Assembly (NCBI GenBank): GCA_900769745.1
Contig: CAAGHX010000094.1
Coordinates: 1 to 11,024, forward strand
Origin: an uncultured Alistipes sp.
GTDB lineage: Bacteria; Bacteroidota; Bacteroidia; Bacteroidales; Rikenellaceae
Direction: 5' to 3'
DNA length: 11,024 nt
In this document: piece after piece, positions 1 through 4,990 of the stretch
Layout: every line of letters starts with the position of its first letter
Numbering within the stretch: position 1 is the stretch's first letter
Made by a program: the position numbers and the translations under genes
The notes under the pieces: generated by a model
The model's input: only the letters and a program-made list of their open reading frames with translations
What the model was told of the DNA's origin: nothing
The model's database searches: none

Positions 1-57
1 ACTTGTTTCACTTGTTTCACGTTGAAACAGATGAAACAGAAACAGAATTTGAAACAG
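1..57. repeat. Short-period inverted repeat, GTTTC/GAAAC units (copy A variable hairpin)
   Basis: The unit ACTTGTTTC occurs twice in tandem (1-9, 10-18). It is followed by GAAACAG-type units at 24-30, 33-39 and 51-57, the first two again 9 bp apart. The two arms are reverse complements (GTTTC against GAAAC), so this stretch can fold into a long imperfect hairpin with several registers. It sits just left of a conserved block that is repeated near 4389, where a hairpin of the same architecture but different unit sequence occupies the same place. The left end is cut by the window edge, so the full size is unknown. Confidence 0.6.
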
Positions 58-69
58 AAACACAACTGC

Positions 70-145
70 AACAAAAAAGGGAACCGAAGCTCCCTTAATC
101 TATACTCTCAAACTCAATCATAAAAAGGTCGCAAGACCTAATTTT
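70..145. repeat. Dispersed intergenic repeat, conserved block, copy A
   Basis: This block aligns along its whole length with 4389-4468. It starts with AACAAAAAAG and holds a first hairpin (77-82 with 91-96), then a shared CTTAAT and the shared string CTCAAACTC-A-ATCATAAAA. It ends in a second hairpin, AGGTC-GCAA-GACCT (126-139), whose plus-strand loop is a GNRA tetraloop. Against copy B, the closing pair A126:T139 becomes G:C, a compensatory change. It lies directly downstream of cysQ. No open reading frame is evident in it. Confidence 0.7.
121..139 (-). terminator. Probable cysQ terminator (part of repeat copy A)
   Basis: Read on the minus strand, a 5-bp stem AGGTC/GACCT with a TTGC loop is followed at once by TTTTT and then ATG. 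It lies about 24 bases past the cysQ stop. The stem is short, so termination may be weak, but its position and T-tract fit a Rho-independent terminator. Confidence 0.5.
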
Positions 146-164
146 GAATTTTGAATTTTGAATT
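140..164 (-). repeat. Heptamer array (AATTCAA)3AATT after cysQ
   Basis: The minus-strand sequence is three full copies of AATTCAA plus AATT, 25 bp. It begins inside the TAA stop codon of cysQ (163-165). An identical 25-bp array lies at 4270-4294 downstream of rpmA, and a shorter one at 4553-4570 downstream of the small membrane protein gene. In all three cases the array reads AATTCAA in the sense of the gene that ends next to it. Confidence 0.75.
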
Positions 165-1011
165 ACTGCTTGCAGCGGGCCTCAAACCAAGGGTTGCGCA
201 GGTCGGCTTTGTTGTAGCGCAGGGGCTCGCCTTCGGGGTACGAGAGGGTTGAGCCGCCAGCCTCGGCAAGGATAAGCTCTCCTGCGGCGGTGTCCCACTC
301 ATAGGTGTTTGTGGTGCGCACATAGTAGTCTATGTTACCCTCAGCCAACAAGCAGAACTTGTAGGAGCTTCCCTGCTCGACAATCTCAAGGTCGGGGTGC
401 TCCTCACGCAACTGCTCTATGCGGGCGTGGGTCTCGGGTGTCTGGTGCGAACGCGATACAGCCACACGGAATCCCTCGTGGCGTGCCGACTCCAGCGGCA
501 GGCGCTCCATCAGCTTCTCGATCTGCTCGCTCTGGTATGATGGCTCCTCCTGGGGGATAATGTCGCGGATAAGGAACGAACCATACTCCTTTACGGCTAT
601 GTACATCTTGCAGTGGTAGGGCACATAGAGCACCGATGCCACACACTCGTTGTTGTAGAGCAGGGCTATGTTGACAGTAAACTCGTTGTTACCCTTGATA
701 AACTCCTTGGTGCCGTCGAGCGGGTCAACCAGCAGGAACAACTCCCAGTTCTGACGCTCGTTGTAGAGCATCTCGCGACCCTCCTCGCTCAGCACGGGTA
801 TGCGTGTAGGACCCAAGTGCTCCTTGATGGTGTTGTGAGCCACACGGTCGGCAATGGTGATGGGGGTGTGGTCGCTCTTCAGCGAAATGTCGTAGTCCTC
901 CTGATGTTTGTAAATCTTCATAATCTCGGCTCCGGCTTTCACAGCAGCGTTGAAGCATTGCGGCAGCACGTGGCCAAGTATGTGTTGTTTTATCTGTGTG
1001 TCGGTAGTCAT
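163..1011 (-). CDS. cysQ: 3'(2'),5'-bisphosphate nucleotidase CysQ (inositol monophosphatase superfamily)
   Basis: The 282-residue product is predicted to hydrolyse 3'-phosphoadenosine 5'-phosphate (PAP) to AMP, removing the inhibitory by-product of PAPS-dependent sulfur metabolism. It shows the metal-dependent, lithium-sensitive phosphatase signatures: SEE at about 75-77, DPLDGT at 96-101 (continuing TKEF, as in CysQ) and WDTAAGE at 239-245, where the aspartate binds the third metal. Length is slightly above that of typical CysQ (about 250-275). It follows the GT2-like gene on the same strand after 44 bp. I see no -33/-7 promoter pair in that gap, so it may be the last gene of that operon, though its role looks unrelated. 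Other family members (inositol or fructose bisphosphatases) are the alternative, but TKEF after DPLDG favours CysQ. The stop codon runs into a heptamer repeat array. Confidence 0.9.
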   Translation of the reverse strand: MTTDTQIKQHILGHVLPQCFNAAVKAGAEIMKIYKHQEDYDISLKSDHTPITIADRVAHNTIKEHLGPTRIPVLSEEGREMLYNERQNWELFLLVDPLDGTKEFIKGNNEFTVNIALLYNNECVASVLYVPYHCKMYIAVKEYGSFLIRDIIPQEEPSYQSEQIEKLMERLPLESARHEGFRVAVSRSHQTPETHARIEQLREEHPDLEIVEQGSSYKFCLLAEGNIDYYVRTTNTYEWDTAAGELILAEAGGSTLSYPEGEPLRYNKADLRNPWFEARCKQ

Positions 1012-1055
1012 TAGTTAGTGGTTTTTTAATTACTTTTCGTAAAGTTAGTTATAAT

Positions 1056-2045
1056 TTATGTAATAATGAATTTTCGGCGTGAAAAAATCGCTATTAAGCG
1101 ACGAAAATAACACAACATTGACCTTGCGGAACATTTTGCACTGCCCAGCACTGCGTTTTGCCAATTGGCTATGGCCCGAAGTGCCGTTGCGGTCGATAGT
1201 GCGGCAGCAATTATCAGGGTCAGCCTCTGCAACAGATAGCCTATGCGGGTGTCGCTCTGCACGGCCTGCCACCAGGCAAATATCACTATGCAGAGCAGTA
1301 GCAGAAGCCACGCCGTAGATAGCCTTTGCGGGCTCTTTGGGGTCGGAGCGCAGAGGTATGTTTGGTGGGTGTAGAGCCACTCTCGACGAGCTATTTTTCG
1401 GGGTAAATCGACTGAGAAACCACCCCTTGCTATCACCCCATCGCGTCGGAAAATGTAGCACGGTTTGTCGCCCAGCGAGAGGAGGATTTGAGGCTCTCGG
1501 TAGCTATGGTCGGTTAGTGTTATGGCTATGCTCTCTATTGCGTGTGGGCGGAGGTAATGCGCTGAGCCTATGGGTATTATGTAATTATACGAGGCTATGC
1601 CCAGGGCTTGATTTAGAGCCGAGTATCTATCCTCTGAGTCGTTCACGTCAAGCATCACAAGCCTGCGGTAGCGGCGTTGTCCCGAACGATAGAGCGGATC
1701 TGCCACACCGCCCGAAACCCCTCGGCTGGGGTTGTTGACCTCCACCATCTGAAACCTTGCCAGCAGGGTCAAAAATAGCTCTGCCTGGCTCTTGGAATCA
1801 ATCACGGCAATCACCTCATAACGCTCATACCTCACCCCGAGCAACCTCTCAATCTGCTCCAGGCTCTCCACTCGGTAGCAGACCACACTGCACCCCACAC
1901 CCCCAATCGAAGTGTGGCAACCGATGCTCGGGTCCGACAGTAGCTCTTGCTCACGCTCGGCCCGCAGGCTCTGCGACGAGTACCTTATGGCCCACACGAT
2001 AATCAGTGCGAGTGCGGCCACGATGCATAGTTCGATAGCTAACAT
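1056..2045 (-). CDS. Membrane protein with degenerate family-2 glycosyltransferase (GT-A) fold, probably inactive
   Basis: The product has 329 residues. A hydrophobic N-terminal segment (about 4-20), a soluble domain (about 50-230) and two C-terminal hydrophobic segments (about 244-260 and 270-290) give the topology of membrane GT2 synthases such as PgaC. The soluble part follows the GT2 plan: RYEVIAVIDSKSQAE (75-89) where the first aspartate strand lies, SALNQALGIAS (142-152) matching the usual KaxALNxGl helix, YNYIIPI then GSA at 160-162 where active enzymes carry DxD, and YIFRRDGVIARGGF (197-210) matching the FRR...GGF acceptor segment. The DxD, the ED base motif and QxxRW are not seen. 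I infer a pseudo-glycosyltransferase with a binding or scaffold role. The start at 2045 overlaps the HEAT gene by 7 bp, showing translational linkage. The fold call is from motif order only; confidence in the gene itself is higher. Confidence 0.7.
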   Translation of the reverse strand: MLAIELCIVAALALIIVWAIRYSSQSLRAEREQELLSDPSIGCHTSIGGVGCSVVCYRVESLEQIERLLGVRYERYEVIAVIDSKSQAELFLTLLARFQMVEVNNPSRGVSGGVADPLYRSGQRRYRRLVMLDVNDSEDRYSALNQALGIASYNYIIPIGSAHYLRPHAIESIAITLTDHSYREPQILLSLGDKPCYIFRRDGVIARGGFSVDLPRKIARREWLYTHQTYLCAPTPKSPQRLSTAWLLLLLCIVIFAWWQAVQSDTRIGYLLQRLTLIIAAALSTATALRAIANWQNAVLGSAKCSARSMLCYFRRLIAIFSRRKFIIT

Positions 2046-3016
2046 ATTAGGTTGCGTTTGTAGGAGTTTATAAGTGGCTCGGAGTGCTGAAGCTCGCCCG
2101 TGGTGAACAAGCCCCGCAGGGCCGTTGCCGAGTATCCCTCACACCCCAAGTGGTGGCACAGCTCTCGGCGATGAATGGGTGGCATTGCTGCAAGTTGCTC
2201 TATTATAGATTGTTGCTCCAGTGTGGAGCCGAGCGAAGCCAGGGTGTAGATAGCCTCGCGGATAACCGCTGGGCTGTGTTGCTCCGACACTATTCGGTAG
2301 AGATGTCGGTCGGCAATCTCGATGCCGAAGTTGCGTACGATAGCTATGCCGAGCATCAGTAGGTTTGTGTTGTCGCTCGCAAGCAGAGGCTCGTAGGCGA
2401 TAGGTAGCAGACCACGACGCAGGAGCGCTACTATGCGCGAAAGGTCGTATGGCGCCAGCCGATAGGGTAACTCAGCTATTGTGTGTATGGCCATTGCAGG
2501 TGCCGCCGCAAGCATAGCCACCAGGGCCGCAATGCGAATGTGCCTATCGTGAGAGTAGAGGTAGGGTGATAGATGCTCCGTTGTGCTGCGCTCCAACGGT
2601 ATGGCACTCAGTGTGTTGAGTATCTTTGCCTTGCCCGAGTTGTTGGCCCGTGATAGCTCACGCATAAGCAGATGGTCTAACCCCAGCTCCGAGGAGAGTG
2701 GACGAATCAAATCTTTTGGTGTGGAGTAGGTGTGGCTCATAATTATGTATATTGCCCTGGCCAGCGCTATGCGATGGGTGCGGCTGCTGGCCGAGATGTT
2801 ATGCGAGAGTGTGTCGATGCTGCTCTCCACCTCGTAACCCAGGGCGTGAGGACTTCGTATTTGTGCCGCTATAAGCTCTTGCAGATATTGGTTTGTGAGG
2901 CTATGTCGTTGCTCTACTCGCCGACGCAATGCCCTAGCCACCACAGCGGATATGCCGTAGGCCAAGGCTATCAGCAACGATACTATTATATATATGTATG
3001 CAATGCTATTCATCAT
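2039..3016 (-). CDS. Membrane-anchored HEAT-like alpha-helical repeat protein
   Basis: The 325-residue product has an N-terminal membrane anchor (about 5-27, rich in I, Y, L, A) followed by a basic stretch ALRRRVEQR. The rest is mostly alpha-helical with amphipathic helix pairs such as HIRIAALVAMLAAAP, LLMLGIAIVRNFG and VIREAIYTLASLG, the pattern of HEAT or Armadillo repeats. These usually form a protein-binding solenoid, here probably in the cytoplasm. The frame stays open to 3145, but the start is placed at 3016: there ATG overlaps the TGA of the receiver gene (ATGA), and the anchor begins right after it. A second ATG follows at 3013. The upstream extension lacks protein-like character and lies inside the receiver gene. 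No catalytic motif is visible. By context I infer that it links the receiver-like protein to the GT2-like membrane protein. Confidence 0.75.
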   Translation of the reverse strand: MMNSIAYIYIIVSLLIALAYGISAVVARALRRRVEQRHSLTNQYLQELIAAQIRSPHALGYEVESSIDTLSHNISASSRTHRIALARAIYIIMSHTYSTPKDLIRPLSSELGLDHLLMRELSRANNSGKAKILNTLSAIPLERSTTEHLSPYLYSHDRHIRIAALVAMLAAAPAMAIHTIAELPYRLAPYDLSRIVALLRRGLLPIAYEPLLASDNTNLLMLGIAIVRNFGIEIADRHLYRIVSEQHSPAVIREAIYTLASLGSTLEQQSIIEQLAAMPPIHRRELCHHLGCEGYSATALRGLFTTGELQHSEPLINSYKRNLIC

Positions 3017-3417
3017 CTCAACTCTCGTCCCGCAATCTGCTGGTAGGCTTTGTGGCGTAGTCGCTCGATTGATATGGGGAAGGTGAGGTATTGGTCGATG
3101 CCCGACTCCAGAAGCGATAGCACACACTGCTCGCTCTGCTGCCACGTCACAACAAATATAGCCGTGTGCCTCGACTGTGGCCTCTGCGGCTCACTCTCCT
3201 GCTGGGCCTTGCGCAGGCGTGCCACAATCTCGCTACCATTAAGAAGTGGCCCTATGTCGAGCATTATAATCAGCGAGGGCCTAAGCTCACTTGCCAGACA
3301 CAGTAGCCGCTCCGCACTCTCAACCCCCACCACCTGAGCCCCAAGGTCGGCCACGATGGCTCCAATTAGTGCCCTTGCCTCGGCCTGGGGCGAGTAAATT
3401 ATTATCGTTTTAGCCAT
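3013..3417 (-). CDS. Stand-alone receiver-like (CheY-fold) protein lacking the acidic pair and conserved lysine
   Basis: The 134-residue product has the length and strand order of a single response-regulator receiver domain with no output domain. Strand 1 is KTIIIYSPQ, where active receivers have a D-D/E pair; here Ser9-Pro10 stand in that place. Strand 3 is SLIIMLDIGP with Asp54 at the phospho-acceptor position, followed by a NGSEIV helix as in classical receivers. Strand 4 ends FVVT, keeping the Thr/Ser. Strand 5 is QYLTFPIS, where the invariant Lys before the cis-Pro is Phe. Loss of both the magnesium-binding acids and the Lys argues against ordinary phosphorelay signalling. The start at 3417 is chosen because the fold begins there; the longer frame to 3504 adds an unlikely tail. 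It is first in the operon and overlaps the HEAT gene at ATGA. Confidence 0.75.
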   Translation of the reverse strand: MAKTIIIYSPQAEARALIGAIVADLGAQVVGVESAERLLCLASELRPSLIIMLDIGPLLNGSEIVARLRKAQQESEPQRPQSRHTAIFVVTWQQSEQCVLSLLESGIDQYLTFPISIERLRHKAYQQIAGRELR

Positions 3418-3498
3418 TCTATCCCGAAAAATGATGCAAAAAACACAATCCAATAGTGTGCCAAATGGCTGGTTGCGAAAAAAATATGGCCAAAGGTG

Positions 3499-3527
3499 TT
3501 GCACGCGGAAAAATTTTTGTATATTTG
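3499..3527 (+). promoter_or_regulatory. Promoter of rplU-rpmA
   Basis: A TATATTTG -7 box (3520-3527) matches the Bacteroidota TAnnTTTG consensus exactly. TTG at 3499-3501 can serve as the -33 element, with an 18-base gap, slightly short of the usual 19-21. Transcription would start near 3534 and give a leader of about 34 bases before rplU. Confidence 0.65.
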
Positions 3528-3567
3528 CAGGCCGAATTACGGCAAAACTTATATTTTATTTAAAGAA

Positions 3568-3879
3568 ATGTACGTTATAGTAGAAATCGCAGGCCAGCAG
3601 TTCAAGGCTGAGAAGGGTCGTAAGCTCTATGTTCACCGTCTTCAGGGCGACGTAGAGTCGTCAGTGAGCTTCGACAAAGTCCTGCTTGTAGACAACGACG
3701 GTCAGGTTAAGGTAGGTGCACCTGCAGTAGAAGGCGCCTCAGTTAAGTGTAAGATCTTGAAGCACCTCAAGGACGATAAGGTCTTGGTATTCAAGAAGAA
3801 GCGTAGAACTGGTTATCAGAAGTGCAACGGTCACCGTCAGTACTTGACTCAGATTCTCGTGGAGGATATTGTTGCATAA
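3568..3879 (+). CDS. rplU: 50S ribosomal protein L21
   Basis: L21 binds 23S rRNA in the large subunit. The 103-residue product has the family's usual length, the typical N-terminus MYVIVEIAGQQFKAEKG, and the C-terminal signature KKRRTGYQKCNGHRQ that contacts rRNA. The frame is open upstream to 3496, but the start at 3568 is chosen because the family begins there and the upstream stretch contains the promoter. AAAGAA precedes the ATG; no strong Shine-Dalgarno is present, as is normal for Bacteroidota. rpmA follows after 18 bp, the conserved bacterial rplU-rpmA pairing. Confidence 0.97.
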   Translation: MYVIVEIAGQQFKAEKGRKLYVHRLQGDVESSVSFDKVLLVDNDGQVKVGAPAVEGASVKCKILKHLKDDKVLVFKKKRRTGYQKCNGHRQYLTQILVEDIVA

Positions 3880-3897
3880 TTAAAAAGTTTAGAGAAA

Positions 3898-4158
3898 ATG
3901 GCACACAAAAAAGGAGTAGGTAGTTCAAAGAACGGCCGTGAGTCAGAGAGCAAGCGACTCGGTGTAAAGCTTTTCGGTGGTCAGTTCGCTAAGGCTGGCA
4001 ACATCATCGTTCGTCAGAGAGGTACAGTACACAACCCAGGTAACAACGTGGGTATGGGTAAGGACCACACACTTTTTGCATTGGTTGACGGTACAGTTGA
4101 GTTCTGCAAGAAGTCTTCTGGCAAGTCTTACGTAAGCGTAACTCCTCTTGCTGAGTAG
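3898..4158 (+). CDS. rpmA: 50S ribosomal protein L27
   Basis: L27 sits near the peptidyl-transferase centre, where its N-terminal tail reaches the P-site tRNA. The 86-residue product begins MAHKKGVGSSKNGRES, directly with the mature tail and with no cleavable extension of the Firmicutes kind. The family core is present at about 22-55 (GVKLFGGQ, GNIIVRQRGT, HNPGNNVGMGKDHTLFA). It is cotranscribed with rplU (18-bp gap) and followed by an intrinsic terminator at 4192-4219. Codon choice is more biased than in the flanking minus-strand genes, as expected for a highly expressed ribosomal protein. Confidence 0.97.
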   Translation: MAHKKGVGSSKNGRESESKRLGVKLFGGQFAKAGNIIVRQRGTVHNPGNNVGMGKDHTLFALVDGTVEFCKKSSGKSYVSVTPLAE

Positions 4159-4191
4159 TTTGCGAGCATCGTAAAGCACTTACAACAAAAC

Positions 4192-4219
4192 AGCGGGATC
4201 TTTTCGGGTCCCGCTTTTT
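4192..4219 (+). terminator. Intrinsic terminator of rplU-rpmA
   Basis: AGCGGGATC (4192-4200) pairs with GGTCCCGCT (4207-4215), with one G:T wobble, followed by a T-run (4215-4219). It begins 33 bases after the rpmA stop and has the form of a strong Rho-independent terminator. Confidence 0.85.
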
Positions 4220-4269
4220 GTTTGTCTTTAGAAGCCGCCTAACAAGGCTCTTTTGGCGTCTGGCAATGA

Positions 4270-4294
4270 AATTCAAAATTCAAAATTCAAAATT
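4270..4294 (+). repeat. Heptamer array (AATTCAA)3AATT downstream of rpmA
   Basis: Three full copies of AATTCAA plus AATT, 25 bp, identical to the reverse complement of 140-164. It lies about 110 bp past the rpmA stop, after the main terminator and two bases before a second terminator-like hairpin. It marks the left edge of repeat element copy B. Confidence 0.75.
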
Positions 4295-4296
4295 AT

Positions 4297-4320
4297 AAAG
4301 GGCCGAGAGGCCCTTTTTTT
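4297..4320 (+). terminator. Second terminator-like hairpin, left end of repeat element B
   Basis: AAAGGGCC (4297-4304) and GGCCCTTT (4309-4316) form an 8-bp perfect stem closed by a GAGA (GNRA) loop, followed by seven T (4314-4320). On the plus strand it is a canonical intrinsic terminator and may back up the one at 4192. It directly follows the heptamer array, the same order as array and hairpin in copy A on the other strand. Confidence 0.75.
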
Positions 4321-4322
4321 AA

Positions 4323-4391
4323 GTTACACACATTACAAGAATTACACGCATTACACCCATCTGTAATGACTGTAATTTGTAATAATGTAAC
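4323..4391. repeat. Long imperfect hairpin from 9-bp-period units, TTACA/TGTAA (copy B)
   Basis: TTACA occurs at 4324, 4333, 4342 and 4351, exactly 9 bp apart. The reverse complement TGTAA occurs at 4362, 4371, 4378 and 4386. The outer ends GTTACA and TGTAAC are perfect inverted repeats. The whole can fold as one long stem with several alternative registers. Copy A has the same design with GTTTC/GAAAC units. It ends where the conserved block of copy B starts. Confidence 0.7.
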
Positions 4392-4468
4392 AAAAAAGAG
4401 GACACTTGGTCCTCCTTAATTTCTACGCACTCAAACTCTATCATAAAAGGGTCGTAAGACCCAATTTT
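4389..4468. repeat. Dispersed intergenic repeat, conserved block, copy B
   Basis: This aligns with 70-145. Shared parts are AACAAAAAAG, a first hairpin (here GAGGAC 4398-4403 with GTCCTC 4409-4414), CTTAAT, CTCAAACTC-T-ATCATAAAA, and a second hairpin GGGTC-GTAA-GACCC (4449-4462). The first hairpin has diverged in sequence but can still fold. In the second, the loop stays GNRA on the plus strand and the outer pair has changed from A:T to G:C. On the minus strand the second hairpin is followed by TTTTATG and could act as a weak terminator for the gene at 4581-4844. Confidence 0.7.
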
Positions 4469-4552
4469 AACCCACCACAAGGGTGGCTTTTCACCGCCTC
4501 GGCTCGGCATAGTAAATAAATTTCCTCTGCTCTCACCTTATCGGCGGCGTTG
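4469..4552. other. Non-coding spacer between conserved block and right heptamer array of copy B
   Basis: In copy A the GNRA hairpin touches the heptamer array; here 84 bp separate them. The segment contains a small hairpin CCACC-acaag-GGTGG followed by CTTTT, and GC-rich strings, but no convincing gene. With the flanking repeats it fills the 422-bp gap between rpmA and the next gene; nothing coding is seen in that gap. Confidence 0.4.
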
Positions 4553-4570
4553 AATTTTGAATTTTGAATT
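4553..4570 (-). repeat. Heptamer array (AATTCAA)2AATT after the small membrane protein gene
   Basis: Read on the minus strand this is two full AATTCAA units plus AATT (18 bp). It follows immediately after the palindrome that contains the stop codon of the gene at 4581-4844. Confidence 0.65.
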
Positions 4571-4593
4571 CGAGGGAAAATCATTTTCCCTCG
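4571..4593 (-). repeat. Perfect 10-bp inverted repeat enclosing a stop codon
   Basis: CGAGGGAAAA (4571-4580) and TTTTCCCTCG (4584-4593) are perfect reverse complements with a 3-base spacer. On the minus strand the spacer is TGA, the stop codon of the small membrane protein gene, so the hairpin's 5' arm encodes the last residues (EGK) and the loop is the stop. No T-run follows, so it is not a standard terminator; it could protect the 3' end of the message or mark the element's edge. Confidence 0.7.
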
Positions 4594-4844
4594 CTATGGT
4601 CAATATCGCACGATGAGCAGTTGCCGTGGCAACCCAAATCGGCGCAGTCTGTACCCGTATCCTCGCGTGACTCCTGCACAGCACACTTGATGCCCAGGCG
4701 TTGCATGTTCTTGTTGGTGGCAATCTCCGAGTCGATGTCGTGGCCCTTGAAAATCTGTGTCAGCGACATTCCCAAAAAGAAGAAACCGACGAATAGAACA
4801 GATGCTCCGATGACGATTAAAATTGTCGAAAAGGTTGCTCCCAT
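4581..4844 (-). CDS. Small single-pass membrane protein with Cys-rich C-terminal tail (possibly NqrM-like)
   Basis: The 87-residue product has one hydrophobic segment (about 8-26), a short polar linker, and a tail with five cysteines at 54, 67, 72, 76 and 79, the last ones spaced as C-x4-C-x3-C-x2-C. The layout of one N-terminal membrane helix followed by a Cys cluster resembles NqrM, the small protein needed for maturation of the Na+-translocating NADH:quinone reductase, but I cannot confirm the family. A metal-site or redox role is inference. Support for a real gene is good: a consensus promoter at 4892-4923, a sensible membrane segment, and repeats that begin exactly at its stop codon. It is divergent from trkA and shares the promoter region with it. 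Confidence 0.7.
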   Translation of the reverse strand: MGATFSTILIVIGASVLFVGFFFLGMSLTQIFKGHDIDSEIATNKNMQRLGIKCAVQESREDTGTDCADLGCHGNCSSCDIDHSEGK

Positions 4845-4876
4845 AGCGAGTTATGCAATTAAAAAGTTTAGTTTTG

Positions 4877-4907
4877 TTGAATTTTCATCGACAAATTTAT
4901 ATATTTG
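4877..4907 (+). promoter_or_regulatory. Promoter of trkA operon
   Basis: TTG (4877-4879), a 20-base gap, then TATATTTG (4900-4907) match the Bacteroidota -33/-7 consensus. Transcription would start near 4914 and give a leader of about 77 bases. Its -7 box directly abuts that of the divergent promoter. Confidence 0.7.
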
Positions 4908-4923
4908 TATGTTAATTTGCAAA
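4892..4923 (-). promoter_or_regulatory. Promoter of the small membrane protein gene, overlapping the trkA promoter
   Basis: On the minus strand, TTTG (4923-4920), a 20-base gap and TAAATTTG (4899-4892) match the -33/-7 consensus. Transcription would start near 4885, about 40 bases before the ATG at 4844. The two promoters occupy the same DNA, so polymerase binding to one should exclude the other. Confidence 0.65.
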
Positions 4924-4990
4924 AATGTGTACTTTTTGCTCGCTGCATAGTTCGTAATTGGGGGCAAAATGTGCAATTAGACTAGACACT

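Noticed and set aside
1..60. CRISPR array suggested by short repeats at the window start
   Set aside because: Units are about 9 bp, in both orientations, with no regular spacers; this is a short-period inverted repeat.
1012..1055. Separate promoter for cysQ (minus-strand TAACTTTA)
   Set aside because: It has a mismatch to TAnnTTTG and no -33 element at the right distance; cotranscription with the upstream genes is simpler.
3017..3145. N-terminal extension of the HEAT-like protein
   Set aside because: It runs inside the receiver gene, lacks protein-like character, and would push the membrane anchor inward; the ATGA overlap at 3016 is the natural start.
3496..3567. Longer start for rplU
   Set aside because: The stretch contains the promoter and is absent from the L21 family; the protein from 3568 has the standard length.
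4857..4871. 15-bp match AATTAAAAAGTTTAG also found at 3878-3892
   Set aside because: Short, A/T-rich and in unlike contexts (before rpmA and before a promoter region); chance similarity is the best reading.
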